A stretch of DNA of 40,000 bases. Source: Conus ventricosus (taxonomy: Eukaryota; Mollusca; Gastropoda; Neogastropoda; Conidae). The notes under the pieces were generated by a model, which did no database searches, was not told the DNA's origin, and saw only the letters and a list, made by a program, of their open reading frames with translations. The translations under genes were made by a program, and so were the position numbers. Location: the NCBI GenBank assembly GCA_018398815.1, contig CM031616.1:34361813-34401812 (forward strand), written 5' to 3'. The stretch's first letter is position 1; every line of letters starts with the position of its first letter. Positions 10,811 through 22,004 of the stretch are shown in pieces.

Positions 10811-11578
10811 TTTTGCTGCTCTTTTTTATAGTACGATTTGGTGTCGTCTTTCAAATAGTATTTAGTATTTTTTCCTTTTATGGGCATTGATATGCTCTTG
10901 TTTAATGTTCTTTCAAAGGGTTGAGCATCCCTTTTAAGTAGCGAGTATTGTCCTTCTGGACGGCCTGGTTTCCCCAGTTCACAGGCTTTGTCTCTTTTCC
11001 CAAAGGTTTAGTCTCCTTTTTTCACAGCAGTTAGGCTTTTTTTTTACAGTGTAGTTTCATTTTTTGTAGGGCTAAGCGTCATCTTTCCAAGAGGTTTAAT
11101 GCCCTTTCATTTGGTATTTGATCTTTTCACAAGGTTTAGGTCCTCCTTTTATATGGTTCAGTGTCCTTTTTTTAAGGTTTTAGTGTTCTCAGTTGATAGT
11201 TTTTTTCCTCTTTAAGTAAGTTTTAGCATCTTTCCTCTGTAGAGTTTACAGTCCTTTTTTGTCATAACGTTTAATGTCATCCTTTTTCGTTGGTTTTGAT
11301 GTCCGCCTCTCGTATAGTTCAGTGTTATCAAGAATAACGGAGTCGTTTTTCCTGAGGTTGATTTCTGTTTTTATTTAGGGCATATGCTTTACTCACAGGG
11401 CAGAGATTATTGTCTTCCCAGGTTTTTGAGGTTTGAATCCTAGGCTTTGATGATTTTTTTTCCACGTTCAGTGTTCATGAACTGTCCTCCAAGGCTTTAG
11501 CGTCTTCTTCATAGGAATTAGTGTCTGTGTTCTCACGATTGGGCGATTTTTCCTTCGTCAGAATTTTTTTTCAAGCTA
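10811..11578 (+). repeat. Degenerate splice-acceptor-like minisatellite, copy 2 (uninterrupted)
   Basis: The longest continuous array, about 770 bp with perhaps 30 units of 20-25 bp. Many units have a pyrimidine-rich run and CACAGG, CATAGG or GTAGGG, then TTTAGTGTCNTCTTT. Examples are near 10975-11010, 11080-11110 and 11220-11260. The two edges abut block A and block B, as an intron would. Units differ at many positions, so the array is old. Confidence 0.7.
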
Positions 11579-11579
11579 G

Positions 11580-11700
11580 ATCATAAAGGGTGATTACTCT
11601 CCGAAAATCGGCACCCGTCTACTCGAGGACCATTGCTCTACGTCTTCCAGGACAATTACCCTCACCACCAAAGGCATGCAAATCTAGTGTCTGGATATTA
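11580..11700 (+). pseudogene. Block B, copy 2 (exon-like, frameshifted)
   Basis: It follows TTTTTTTTCAAGCTAG. The first part matches copy 3 with a TGA where copy 3 has Trp. After a frameshift the second part reads SRTITLTTKGMQI, against SSTATSIFTKGIQL in copy 3. That change of frame with retained protein similarity argues that the block once coded for protein. Nucleotide identity with copy 3 is moderate. The family is unidentified. Confidence 0.55.
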
Positions 11701-11830
11701 CTAAGACTGTTACTGTGTTCAACGCGGGAGTACTAAAAAGTTTAAGAAAATCCTTTCCTGGGTGATGCAGGCGGCCAGGGATGCCCTACATGATCTTGTC
11801 AGAACTGAAAAAAAAAATCGCTTTTCACAG

Positions 11831-12101
11831 GCTATGAATATGACATTGACCACAAGTTGAAGATTGTCCTTGGCCCTTCAACCAGCCCGGGCGAGTGGAG
11901 TAGATGGCACAACATGTCCTACAGGAATTCCCAAGCCATGCTGACCTGAGAGACGGTGCCCTGCCAGAGGTACGGTGGCTGTGTGGGTGCCTTGGGGTTC
12001 TCCAAAGAACAGCCAAATTCATCTGATAGGTCTGCGAGTGAGACAGCGACCGAGAAGAATCGTCCAGGGCTTCAAACCAGGGTACAACACCGCCTCCAAT
12101 G
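11831..12101 (+). pseudogene. Block C, putative exon with both splice borders
   Basis: Flanked by CTTTTCACAG on the left and AATG then GTAAGT on the right, so it has the shape of a 271-bp internal exon. The frame starting at its third base reads YEYDIDHKLKIVLGPSTSPG and ends WHNMSYRNSQAMLT then stop. From there another frame reads AVWVPWGSPKNSQIHLIGLR and then IVQGFKPGYNTASNG up to the donor. One frameshift or stop therefore splits an otherwise open exon. Block B of the same unit ends 130 bp upstream. I do not recognise the protein. Confidence 0.5.
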
Positions 12102-12492
12102 GTAAGTTCAGGCAGTTTGAGAACAGCTACGTTTTCAAAGGGATCAAGCGAAAAGGGGTGGAACAGTTTGCCACGTTAAAATCGTTCAGTTTCAAGAGCG
12201 GCGCAAGAAACATTTTACAGATATTAACGGGTGTAACATGGGAATTCGCTTGACTCCAGGCTTCAATTTTCCCCTTGTTCTGTTGAGAGTGTCCGCATTC
12301 TGTATTTCACAACGTTTCTTTTAAAGCGGGTGACAAATTTCTAGGGAACCCCAATAATAACTACGTTTTCCTCTCCCCTCTCCCCCTCCCCCACCAGCTT
12401 TCCTTGCTGCCTCCTCTCCTCGAATCTCCACCCGTTACCAGCATGTGTATGCATGTACGCACGCACGCACGCACGCACCCCCCCCCCCCCCC

Positions 12493-12525
<33 letters not shown>

Positions 12526-12899
12526 TATTTACGAAGCAGGTGTGCATGAGCATCCTCCCCTACAAAATGCCGCTCCAGTCGTACAGCCAAAGTCCCCATC
12601 AACTTGACCATTCCGGTGGTTTGGGCACTCGCCCACCAGGGTCTGTATGTAGAGAGGGAGTAGGCAGTTCAGACGACTCAGAGAGCAGGTCGCAGAATTT
12701 GCTGAAATGTGTTTTTGAAAAAGATCAAAGATGATGAGAATCATGAGGGTGATGCTATGGAGATTATTCTGATCTGAGGCTTTGTCACAGGGATGTTTGA
12801 TAGTAATTACTAGCATCTACCGAGCCCCGAGCGTAGGGCTACATGCAGAATTACTCCGTAAGTTTGATATGAAAAAACACTTTATTTCTTTTCTTTTTA
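12102..12899. other. Intergenic sequence with a small microsatellite
   Basis: The forward frame stays open past the block C donor to 12253, but without recognisable motifs. At 12456-12527 lies (ACGC)n, a C run and (CA)n. Nothing else is recognised. Confidence 0.4.
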
Positions 12900-13065
12900 C
12901 GTGAAATCAACCATGACTGTGGTTTCAGACGTGCCATTCCAACCCATAGCACTCTCAACGTTGGACAGGAGCCGGCTGGGGCCGAAATCTCCCACCAGTA
13001 AAGGCCGCTGATGAGATTCGACCCTCCAGCCCGTAGCCGTACGTACGAGACATGAACTGCTGCAC
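12900..13065 (-). mobile_element. Possible tRNA-derived SINE remnant
   Basis: On the minus strand GGGTCGAATCTCATC resembles a pol III B box (GGTTCGAATCC type). No convincing A box is seen upstream. It could be a decayed SINE head or coincidence. Confidence 0.25.
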
Positions 13066-13570
13066 TATGATGACTGGTCGGTTATATGATTTTCAGATAT
13101 TCTTTTTAGGATTTATTCCTGGAAAATAATCACTAAAGGCGAAGAGATAATAAGATCGACTCGTGCATATCCACCGTATAACTTTTCAAACCAGCTTATC
13201 TTAAACATTAAATAATTAACAAAATATCGAAATCAAATGAGCGGCTCCAACCGTACGCAAAGAAAAACATTTATAAATTATCTGAATTTTGCAACCCAAT
13301 TGTCAATTCTATCTCTGTGGATCAAACATATTTTTTCAGAACATTCTATGGTCTTGTTTGCCACTGCAGATTTGACAGAAGTACGGTATGTTTCAGGACT
13401 GCCTGAACAGTGACTCATGAACCAGAACTGTCGGCAAAGGATTCGTTCAGCATTTGGACTGGAACTATAACATCAGTCGACCTGGCGTCTCATTAATTGC
13501 CGTTCATCGGTTATCTGGACAACCGTCGCAATTGGTAGGGAAGAATGAAAGACCATGTTGAACCCGAGGG
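13066..13570. other. Intergenic sequence, nothing recognised
   Basis: AT-rich to mixed composition. No domain, repeat or RNA gene recognised on either strand. Confidence 0.35.
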
Positions 13571-13572
13571 TC

Positions 13573-13925
<353 letters not shown>

Positions 13926-14713
13926 ATGTTCAACCAACAAAACACAAACGCATTACAACTGCTCTAGGACAGTTGGAGAAGAGAAAGAGACTAAAGTATA
14001 TTGGGATCCTGATAACAGTTGCAAGAACAGTGCTCAAACAAGACTGCCGCGGTTAGAGGAGTAGGGGGATGGTGGGTGGGGAATAAGGTTGATGTCGAAC
14101 TTTTTTTTTTTGCAATTCGTTTCGCATCAATGCAGTATTTGCGCGTGTGGAATCTGTCCCTTGGCTTAAAGTATTTAGAAATGTATGAACATACCACTGA
14201 AGCAGATTTTTCAAAATGACCTTTTTCCTCGGAGCTTGAATTGGAAACGAATGCCAACTATCCTCTCGCCTAAACACTGTAATACATACATGCGCGCACG
14301 CACGCACCCACACCCACACCTACACCCCCCCCCCCCACACAACACACACACACACATACACATACACAAAGGTGGCTCAGAAACGTTGATCTTTATTATT
14401 TTAATGAAGTCGCTGACATACCATGCGTTGGTAAATGTTCCTCCACCGAATGTCCAATCGACCAGTTCCTTTGTGGCAATCTGTCTTAAGCTGTTTGAAA
14501 CTAAAAATGGAGCGTAAAAGGTTACTTCGCTATTGTTGAAACCTTTTATGTTGTTCATATCATATATCGTATTAACCTAAATATCATTAGATAGCAAGAT
14601 AACAGAACGCAGATACTTTGTAAAATCAAAATCATTTCGCTGAATTTTAGTGAAGCAGAATCATTGCGAAGACTAGTCAATATTCACAGAAATTATCGTT
14701 GTTTTTGTCACCA
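13926..14713. other. Intergenic sequence with a short CA/C-run microsatellite
   Basis: Only a (CGCA), (CCCACA), poly-C and (CA) tract at about 14288-14370 stands out. The right end (TTGTTTTTGTCACCAG) resembles a splice acceptor before block D, copy 3. Confidence 0.4.
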
Positions 14714-14812
14714 GGGCAAGGCACTCGCGCATCAACGACCGTGGAAAACGGGGAGGAGTACGAATCAACTCGGGGAAGGCAACAGAATGCGAGGAGAGTG
14801 GTGGCGAGCTTT
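14714..14812 (+). pseudogene. Block D, copy 3 (exon-like)
   Basis: After GTCACCAG the forward frame reads QGTRASTTVENGEEYESTRG. It shares VENG and the string GTGGAAAACGGGGA with block D of copy 2 at 10021. The frame remains open well past the block, into a T-rich run. No domain is recognised. Confidence 0.4.
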
Positions 14813-15320
14813 TATATACTGTTTTTGTTGCTTTGTGTGTGTTTTTTATTGTGTTTTTTTGCCATCTTTTGTGCCACTTTAGTGGCATTGTACCCACACC
14901 GCTCATTCCGACACAGACAGCCCAGCCCGGCCCGGCCCGCCGCAGCCTCGGCACTGGCAATCCACGGGAGTAAACAATGTCAAGCCGTCAAGTGGCAACT
15001 ACCGGAGGAGACGCTGCACTGCTGCCGAGTCACTTCGGTAGTGTTCAGTGGCCCCTGTTCTGATCCAACATGCGCAGGACACCACCTACTAAGCCCCTTC
15101 GGACAACAATAATTGCTTGGTCGCGGAGCCGGCGTGAGTGGGCTCTCGCTCCGAGGGGCGCCACCACGTTCGTCCAACGACAGCCCCCATGGCTGGCCAA
15201 TACCTGTGACCCATCGGAAGGCCAAGGCCATGGACGTGGAGAGGACATCGAAACGGAGGTCACCATGAGAGCAGGGCATGAAGGGCCACAGAATTTGAGG
15301 CTTTGTTATGCTGATCGATG
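14813..15320. other. Intergenic GC-rich sequence, nothing recognised
   Basis: Moderately GC-rich, containing GGCCCGGCCCG near 14928 and open frames on both strands without recognisable motifs. It might be a SINE body or a decayed exon, but I cannot support either. Confidence 0.3.
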
Positions 15321-15655
15321 ACGATGATGAAGATGATGCCACGGATTTCCTTTCCCGGTCCGAGACTGCATGGCAGGGCTGTACTCTACTCTTATTTTCA
15401 TAATATATCCCGGCGTCAACCCGGCCCGAGATACACAGACACATGCAGTGTTGGTCGGGCTATTTGAGACGCGTCCATTAAGTGGATGAACTCGGACTGT
15501 GTGGTCCCAGTCTTCCCAATTGAGCCCGTTGCAAACTCAAATCGCGGTAGGAGCCGGTCGGAGGAGAAGATCCCACCTGACTCTGATGGGAATCGAACCA
15601 CGACCTCCTAGACGGGAGTTCGCAACGCTAACCACTTTGCCACGGCGCTGGTTAC
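15321..15655 (-). mobile_element. tRNA-derived SINE
   Basis: Reading the minus strand from 15655, GGCAAAGTGGTTAGCG is an A-box match (about 15645-15628) and GTGGTTCGATTCCC is a B-box match (about 15604-15590), spaced as in a tRNA head. A body of about 250 bp follows, and then ATCATCTTCATCATCGTC (about 15345-15325), a likely short-repeat tail. Pol III transcribed; it depends on a LINE for mobility. The 3' limit is uncertain. Confidence 0.7.
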
Positions 15656-15895
15656 TTTTCTTTATCCGACACTTCAATTGTTGTGAAGGGTCAAAATATT
15701 CTTGCATAGTGTTTAGTTCGTGGTTCTTTGGATGTCATGGACGTGTTTTTTCAGATGGTTTGAATAAAAATCAACAACATTTTTAAATTCAATTCAACAG
15801 TGTTCTAACTGCTCGTTGTTTGCAGATGATTTTGCCCTCTGTGCAAGTGGAAGCTTTTTACTCAAGTGTTCAGCGCAGGGTCCAGCTTTGTGTAA

Positions 15896-16386
15896 TGCTA
15901 CGTTTACACGGGATGCAACTAACTTGCAACCAAATTCAAATTTTGGTTGCAAAGCTGTACATGCGACTGGACGGTCTCCGCAGGATGCAACCGGCGGCGA
16001 CTTACGTGCAACTAACTAGGCTCCTGCGAGCGTCTGCCAAGCCAGACAGAAAAATCCGTGACACGCGTGCCGCTTGCGTCATCAATTTCCTGTTGGAAAC
16101 CGGCTGAGACGAGCGGCAAGCTGTGGCAACCGGCGGCGACCGTTTTTTCGCAGTTTAGTTTGCAAGGCCCTCCAAAATTATCGGTCTGGGAGTGAAAATA
16201 AAATGAGCCTTGCGACCAAACATGCAACCAAAAATCGGGAAAATCCGTTGGTTTCTGAGACCGGCAGCGACGGGCCACAACCGGGGCCACAACCGGGGGC
16301 AATCAGTCTCCACCAGTCTCCACCGGTTTCCATGAGTTAGTCGCAAGTTGGTTTGCAAGTTAGTTGCATCCCGTGTAAACGTAGCA
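15896..16386. mobile_element. MITE-1, 491 bp with 34-bp terminal inverted repeats
   Basis: Left end TGCTACGTTTACACGGGATG and on through AACTTGCAA; the right end is its exact inverse over about 34 bp. It lies inside LINE B reading-sense sequence. The flanks are TAA (15893-15895) and TAT (16387-16389), both of the TWA type used by PIF/Harbinger elements but not identical. The interior is rich in GCAACC and GGTTGC motifs in both orientations. No transposase. Superfamily assignment is tentative. Confidence 0.88.
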
Positions 16387-16986
16387 TATAAAACATACGT
16401 CTGGAGGCAGAAAAAAATGGCTTTACCTTTTCATGCTACAAGATCCAGTGCATTCACTTTCATAATTTCGACTGTTCTTACTGACCTAAATTCAAGATGA
16501 GTAATTTCCCTTCCCACCTTTTGAGGGCCAAATGTTTGAGAGTTATTTTGATAAAAGCTCAACTTCCTGTCACATTATACACTTAGAAACTTCTTGCCAG
16601 AAAGCCTGAACATCCGTGGTCGAAACTACACTGATGGGGCATGATAAGAAACTTTGCTGCAACCTCTACAGAGCCTTGGTCCGTTCTAAACTGACTATGG
16701 TCGTGTCGTGTACGGTCTGTGAGACCCTCTTATCTGAAGTCTTGATCCTGCTCATTATCTAGGGCTTCGTCCCTCTTTCCCGCACACCCCTGTGTACTGC
16801 CTGATGCAGAGGCTGGTGAATACCTATCTAATCGAGGCTGACACTATCCTTGAAGTCCTATCCAGATTGTTCTCTGAACCAGGAAACTTGCTTGTGATTT
16901 CGTTTTTAATCGATCCTCAATTTAAAGTAATTGGAAGAAACTCACAACCGTATTCTTCATTTGGACTTCGTATGCAGTCCATGCGC

Positions 16987-17140
16987 AAAATACAGGTCTT
17001 GTTCTAGGAATTGTCTGACTTCTCCCAATTAACAGATAAGTCTCCATTAACCTTTTTCACACAAAATACAGGTCTTGTTCTAGGAATTGTCTGACTTCTC
17101 CCAATTAACAGATAGTCTCCATGAACCTTTTTCACACAAG
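16987..17140. repeat. 76-bp tandem duplication inside LINE B
   Basis: The segment beginning AAAATACAGGTCTTGTTCTA occurs twice with a 76-bp period (16987 and 17063) and few differences (one base missing after AGATA, TTA versus TGA). It explains the broken RNase H N-terminal frame. It is a recent local duplication. Confidence 0.93.
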
Positions 17141-18165
17141 AAACATGCTTTGATCTTGCTGCTTTTCGCAAAGAATCCACCAGTTCTCTGGCATACAAGG
17201 CATTGTTAGCCAATCTCTGTACAAATTCCCATCCTTTCTGAAAATGTTTACTGATGGTTCAAAGTCCGATGATGGAGTGGCTTGTGCAGCCTATTGCCTA
17301 AGTGTTCCTTCTCAAATGTCAAAGCATATTCCGTCAGGTTCTGTTTACTCTGCTGAAATTAACGGCTTTGGTTCTAGTGCTGCAGATACTTCCTCAATCT
17401 ATAAACAAGGACTTTCTGATTTTGACTGATTCGCTGTCAGCTTTGGAGGCCGTAACAGGCCGTAACCTCCACCACCCTGAACTTTTAAACTCTTTTGAAC
17501 TTTTTACCTCTTTAAAAGCGCAAGGTCACAACATTGTTCTAGCTTGGGTTCCTGGTCATCTTGGCATTAGTGGAAATAAGAAGCTGATCATTTGGCCAGG
17601 AATGCCACAACGAAGAAACTGTCCAACATATCTATCCCCTACTCAGATTTGAAACCGAAGGTTAACGGTTATATCAAAGACTTGGCAAGAGGACTGGAAT
17701 ACACAGACGGATTACAAACTTTTCCAGATCATCCAAACCTAAGCGTTCCTCTCATCTACCTCTGGTGGTTGCAAAGAAGAAACAGTTTTATGCCGGCTGC
17801 ACGTTGGCCATTCGTTTGTAGATCATTCGTTTCTTTTAAAGAGTGAAGAAGCTCCGTGGTGCATTCCATGTTGTGTACAATTCACGGTAAAACATATTCT
17901 TTTAGAGTGTTGGGTCTTGCATGGAGTGAGATATAAGCATTTTACAACAGACTCCATGAAAACCTTGTTCAGATATGTCCCACCTGATGTGATCTTTTAA
18001 TTTTTGAAAGATCAACATTTTTAATTTGAAATTTCCGGTGTGTTTTTGGTGCATTTTAAAAGGTGGTGTGAAATGTCTTCAACGCAGTGACAGTCCTGAT
18101 ATGGCCGTTTGCGGCCGGCTGGGCTATAAGCAACCTCATCATACCTTATATCATACCTTCCAGGT

Positions 18166-18429
18166 GGTTTGGTATTTTGTTGTTGTTTGTTTTGTTTTGT
18201 CCTAGGAGTTCGTCTTTTTTCCAGGTTATGTGCCTCCTCCATACAAAAAGTTTAATGTAACCTTTATCTAGGTATTGTGTGTTCTTCATTCACAGGTCTT
18301 AAAGTATTCTTTCCTCTTTTCAGTGTCACCTTCACTCACAGATTTATGTAGCTTCTCTTTTGGGCTTAGAGTCGTCTTCTTTAGGATTCGGTGTCTATTT
18401 TTCGTATGACTTGGAAGATAAGACCGTTT
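18166..18429 (+). repeat. Degenerate minisatellite upstream of block A, copy 3
   Basis: Units of the TTTAGTGTC type reappear after LINE B (GGTATTGTGTGTTCTTCATTCACAGG near 18271-18296, and TTCAGTGTCACC near 18318). Same family as 641-977. Confidence 0.5.
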
Positions 18430-18725
18430 CCTATGTCGGTGTTCTGGGGAACAAGGATAGAAAACGGGGAGTACCAGAGGGAATGTTTCCTGGAAGGCAT
18501 GAAAGGCTGACTCGGGGTGTGGAGCAGGTCTTGAGAATCAAGGGATCTGGAGCATGGACGCATGCTTTCAGATCATTTTGGTTCGGGCTGCAGAGCTCTT
18601 GAAGTCTTTCATCCTCCTCCTGAAATAACGTTCCTAGTGCGCACCTGGTATTCCTGATCCGAGTATCCTGTCATCCACAGAAAACCTGACATGGCAACCA
18701 TCAGCATGTGAATCCTCTCACAGGT
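18430..18725 (+). pseudogene. Block A, copy 3
   Basis: Third copy of block A: GGAACAAGG at about 18448, GGAGCATGGACGCATGCTTT then CAG before the core, and the shared 18-mer at 18633-18650. The frame YVGVLGNKDRKRGVPEGMFP upstream of the core is open here but not in the other copies. The core frame is shifted relative to copies 1 and 2. No function can be assigned. Confidence 0.5.
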
Positions 18726-19126
18726 TTCAAATTTTGAAAATGATTCTTAGTGAGTCCGTCAAATTCTTAGCGAGTCCGCCAAAAACAATGACAAACAAAT
18801 CAAGACAATTTTAATTTCCTACTTTTGCGGGAGCTGGTGTTTATCTTTTAAATAGTGCAAGTATTCTCGACCTCCTTTGATAGCATTTTTGGTATCCTCT
18901 CCTTTAGTGTGTTTTTTAATGGATTCAGTGTCCTCTTTAAGTGGCTAGTGTAGTCGTTGTAGGTGGTTGAAGTTCCCCTTTTTAAAAGTTGTAGTGTTTT
19001 CACTCCATAGATATAGCATCTTCCTTTCAAAGGTTTCAGTGTTATGGGTCTTTTTGTACAGTATTAGACCTCTTTTGTCGGTTTATTGTCTTGTTTTGAC
19101 ATGTTTAGTGCCTTCATCTCGTAGGG
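18726..19126 (+). repeat. Degenerate splice-acceptor-like minisatellite, copy 3, left half
   Basis: The same units (for example TTTCAGTGTTATGGGTCTTT near 19035 and CAGTGTCCTCTTT near 18925), cut off by a LINE B insertion at about 19127 and resuming at 21666. Confidence 0.6.
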
Positions 19127-21665
19127 CTTGTCTGAACAGCTGCTGAGTACCACAAAACTAGGAGAGAGATTCGGGTGATACTCCATAAACAGTTGAGTGC
19201 GTTCAAGGGAGTCATTAGATTCCCGGATCTTGAAGGCGTCTCGGAGACTAAATTAAAAACTGATAGTGCCTCCCATTGTTTAATTAACGCGTGTGGGGTC
19301 ACAGTTCGCAAAGGAAGAGAAAGAGTGCCCACCAACACCTTTTTTCTAACATTCTGTACCCCTTCGTTGCCTGAAGTCATCAAAGTGGGTTATTCGAATG
19401 TGTGCATTCAACTTTACATTCCGTCTCGGATTCGGTGCTTCAAGTGTCAGAAAATTGGGCGCGTCAAAAGCCATGATCAGTCCAATTCCTAGACCTGGAA
19501 ACAGGCCTTACCCATCCTTCAAGCTATCGTCTAATAGCTCTGAGGAGATGCCTCTGCAAGATAGTAGGAAAGATTGTCAGCTCCCGTCTAACGTATAAGC
19601 TGGAAACCAATAGCGTTTTGGCCAATGAACAGTGCAGGTTCCGGAAGTACCACTCGACCGTTGACCATTTAGTCCGTCTGGAAACCACCATCCGCAATAC
19701 GTTCATTAATAAACAATATGTGGTTGCTTTCCTTCTTGATCTGGGAAATGCATGTGATACCACTTGGAAATCCGAAATTCTTATAGACCTTAATAAACTT
19801 GGTTTTCGTGGTTATCTGCCTGTATTCATTCAAAACTTTCTGGCTGATCGGCAGTTCCGAGTCCGTACTGGCATCTTGCAGTCGGACATCCATGGGCAGT
19901 TATGTTTACGTTAAGGGAGCATTCTTCCTCAGGCTCTGTTCAGCTTCAGAATTATCAACATTGTCAGTTAAGTAAACCGGGGTTCCAAGTCCTCTCAGTT
20001 TCTTGATGACTTCGCACTCTGTGCAGGTGGAGCCTCTTATGCCAACTTACGGTGTCGACTCAAAGATTCGACGGTGGGCCGAGGAGAACGGGTTTACCTT
20101 TTCAAGCACCAAAACACAGTGTTCCATTTTCACAATTTTCGTCAGTTTTTTGCCGATCCTTTGAGTATTGGGACGCTGATAAGAAAACTATTCCATTTTT
20201 ACAGAGCTGATCCGCTCCAAATTGGACTGTGGACGTGTAGTCTAAGGCTCGGCCAGACCTTCCTACCTGAAAAGTCTAGATCCCCATCCACCTGTATGCT
20301 GATGCATGAAAACCATCCCTCTCGCACCATTGGCTGAAACGTACCTTAAACTGCACATTGAACCTCTCCTTTAAAAACCCAAACTCTGTATACAATTGTG
20401 TTTTTTGACCCAAAGTTCCAAAAGAAATTCGACGACCATCCCAGTCCATTCACCCTTGGGACTTCGTATGCTTACGCTTCCTCATTTGAACAATGCAGAT
20501 ATAGACCTCGAGTCGTGTGTCATTTATGCAAGTTTCCTGATGACCCACCTTGGACTTTCATTACTCCAGAGATCCGATTTGATTTAGCCTCGTACCGTAA
20601 AGATACCACTAGCTCCGTGGCGTACAAGTCCTTGCCGAACTGTATTCGAAGTTTCCATCCCTCGGAAGAATTTTCACCGACGGTTTCAAATCTGAGGAGG
20701 GGTTGCCTCAACTGTGTATTGTTTAGCAGGTGTTTCTCAGAGATGTTTTAAACACATTCCCTCTGACAGCTCCATCTACGCTGCTGAGTTGACAGCCTTG
20801 GTCCTGGTTCTTGAAATAGTCTCTAAATGAAAACATATATAGGTTTCCTCATTTTGTCAGACCCACTTTCTACTTTGGAGACCATTGCCAGCCGTGACCT
20901 CGAGCAGCCTTAACTAATGAAATTATTCGAACTGTACACCTTTCTGAAATCAGATGGATATAGCATGGTTTTTGCTTGGGTTCCCAGCCATGCGGGCATT
21001 TGAGGCAACGGGTTGGTTTATCAACTTGCCAAGAGTGTCATAAGAAAACATAAACAGATTGTTTATCCATCACCCTGATATGAACCAAAATCCCAGGCTT
21101 ACGTCAAAGACCTCTGGCAAGAGCAATGGAACTTGCAGACGGATAACAAACTATTTAAAATCCGTCCAAACCTAAAAGAGTTTTTACCATGTTACCGAGG
21201 CGGCCGTAAAGTAGAAAGTCTTGTGCTGTTTTGCGTACAGGCCACTCCTTTTACACACATTCTTATCTTTTAGAAGGTGAAGAAGCTCCGTGGTGCATTC
21301 CATGTACGTACCACTCACAGTGAAACATGCTCTTTTAGCGTGTTGGGACTTGCATGATGTGAGACATAAACATTTTACAGCAGACTCCATGAAAACCTTG
21401 TACAGATATGTCCCACCTGATGTGATCTTTGAATTTCTGAAAGAGATTAACATTTTTCATCGGATTTAAGATTTTACGGAAGGAAAAAATGTATAACAAA
21501 ATTTCCGGTGCGGTTTTAGGTGTATCTTAAAGGGTTGTTTGATTGATTTGTGTATGTAATGACTTGTGAGTTAACTTTAACGCGGTGACATCCCTAGTAT
21601 GGCCCCTTGTGGGCTATTGGCAACATTACTTTACCTTACCTTACCTTACCTTACCTTACCATATG
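19127..21665 (+). mobile_element. LINE B copy with ORF1 end, RT, RNase H and TTACC tail
   Basis: The order fits a Jockey/I-like LINE with an internal deletion. ORF1 (gag-like) end: GVIRFPDLEGVSETKLK, VPTNTFFLTFCTPSLPEVIK, then IRCFKCQKIG, half of a zinc knuckle (about 19430-19460). RT follows almost at once: NEQCRFRKYHSTVDHLVRLE (19624 on), then VAFLLDLGNACDTTW (motif A, about 19725-19770) and GFTFSSTKT-like sequence near 20090. RNase H remnants include LSDPLSTLETIASRDLEQP near 20860 and AWVPSHAGI (about 20975). The C-terminal WCIPC motif is near 21291. It ends in (TTACC)n at 21628-21662. Catalytic residues are partly lost and stops are frequent. Confidence 0.85.
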
Positions 21666-22004
21666 GCTTATAAACCTTTTTTGTCTAAAGGGTTACTGTC
21701 AGCCTTTTTTATAGAGCTAAATGTTATCCATTTATATTGTTTAGTGTAATCTTCTTTCAGAATGTTAGTCTTTGTTTCATAAGGTTGATGTCGTTTGTAA
21801 GGCTTTGCCTGTATTCACAGTCTTCACTTTCCCAGCTTTAGTGTCTTCTTTTTTTCATAGACTGTACCGTCTTCTTTATGCTTAGCGTATATGAGCGTCA
21901 TTCTAAGGCGTTAGTTTCTATTATTCGTGCTTTAGTGTGTTCTTTGTGATGGTTTAGCGGCGACTTCTCGGTCAGAATGTAATCCGCGGCTTCGTTTGTG
22001 GCAG
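21666..22004 (+). repeat. Degenerate splice-acceptor-like minisatellite, copy 3, right half
   Basis: The array resumes after the LINE (GTTTAGTGTAATCTTCTTTC near 21740, TTTAGTGTCTTC near 21837, TTTAGTGTGTTC near 21931) and runs to TTCGTTTGTGGCAG, an acceptor-like end directly before block B. Confidence 0.65.

Larger units (their letters stand above)
15790..18165 (+). mobile_element. LINE B copy with RT end and RNase H domain, split by a MITE
   Basis: This starts inside the reverse transcriptase: FADDFALCASGS (about 15817-15850) contains the catalytic double Asp of motif C. After a MITE (15896-16386) the same element continues with frameshifts. RNase H follows: MFTDGSKSDDGVACAAYC (17244 on), then VYSAEI, LTDSLSALEAVTGRNLHHPE (17426 on) and AWVPGHLGISGN (about 17545-17580). 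The C-terminal Cys/His motif is near PWCIPC (17853). The 3' end is GGCCGGCTGGGCTATAAGCA plus a TTATATCATACC tail. It is a Jockey/I-like RNase-H LINE by domain order. Stops are present and it is 5'-truncated. Confidence 0.82.

Noticed and set aside
15499..15601. B-box match as an intact tRNA gene
   Set aside because: No cloverleaf forms around it. The long non-tRNA body and short-repeat tail fit a SINE.
17302..17652. RNase H frame as a host RNase H gene
   Set aside because: It is flanked by LINE RT upstream and a LINE zinc motif and tail downstream; it has stops.
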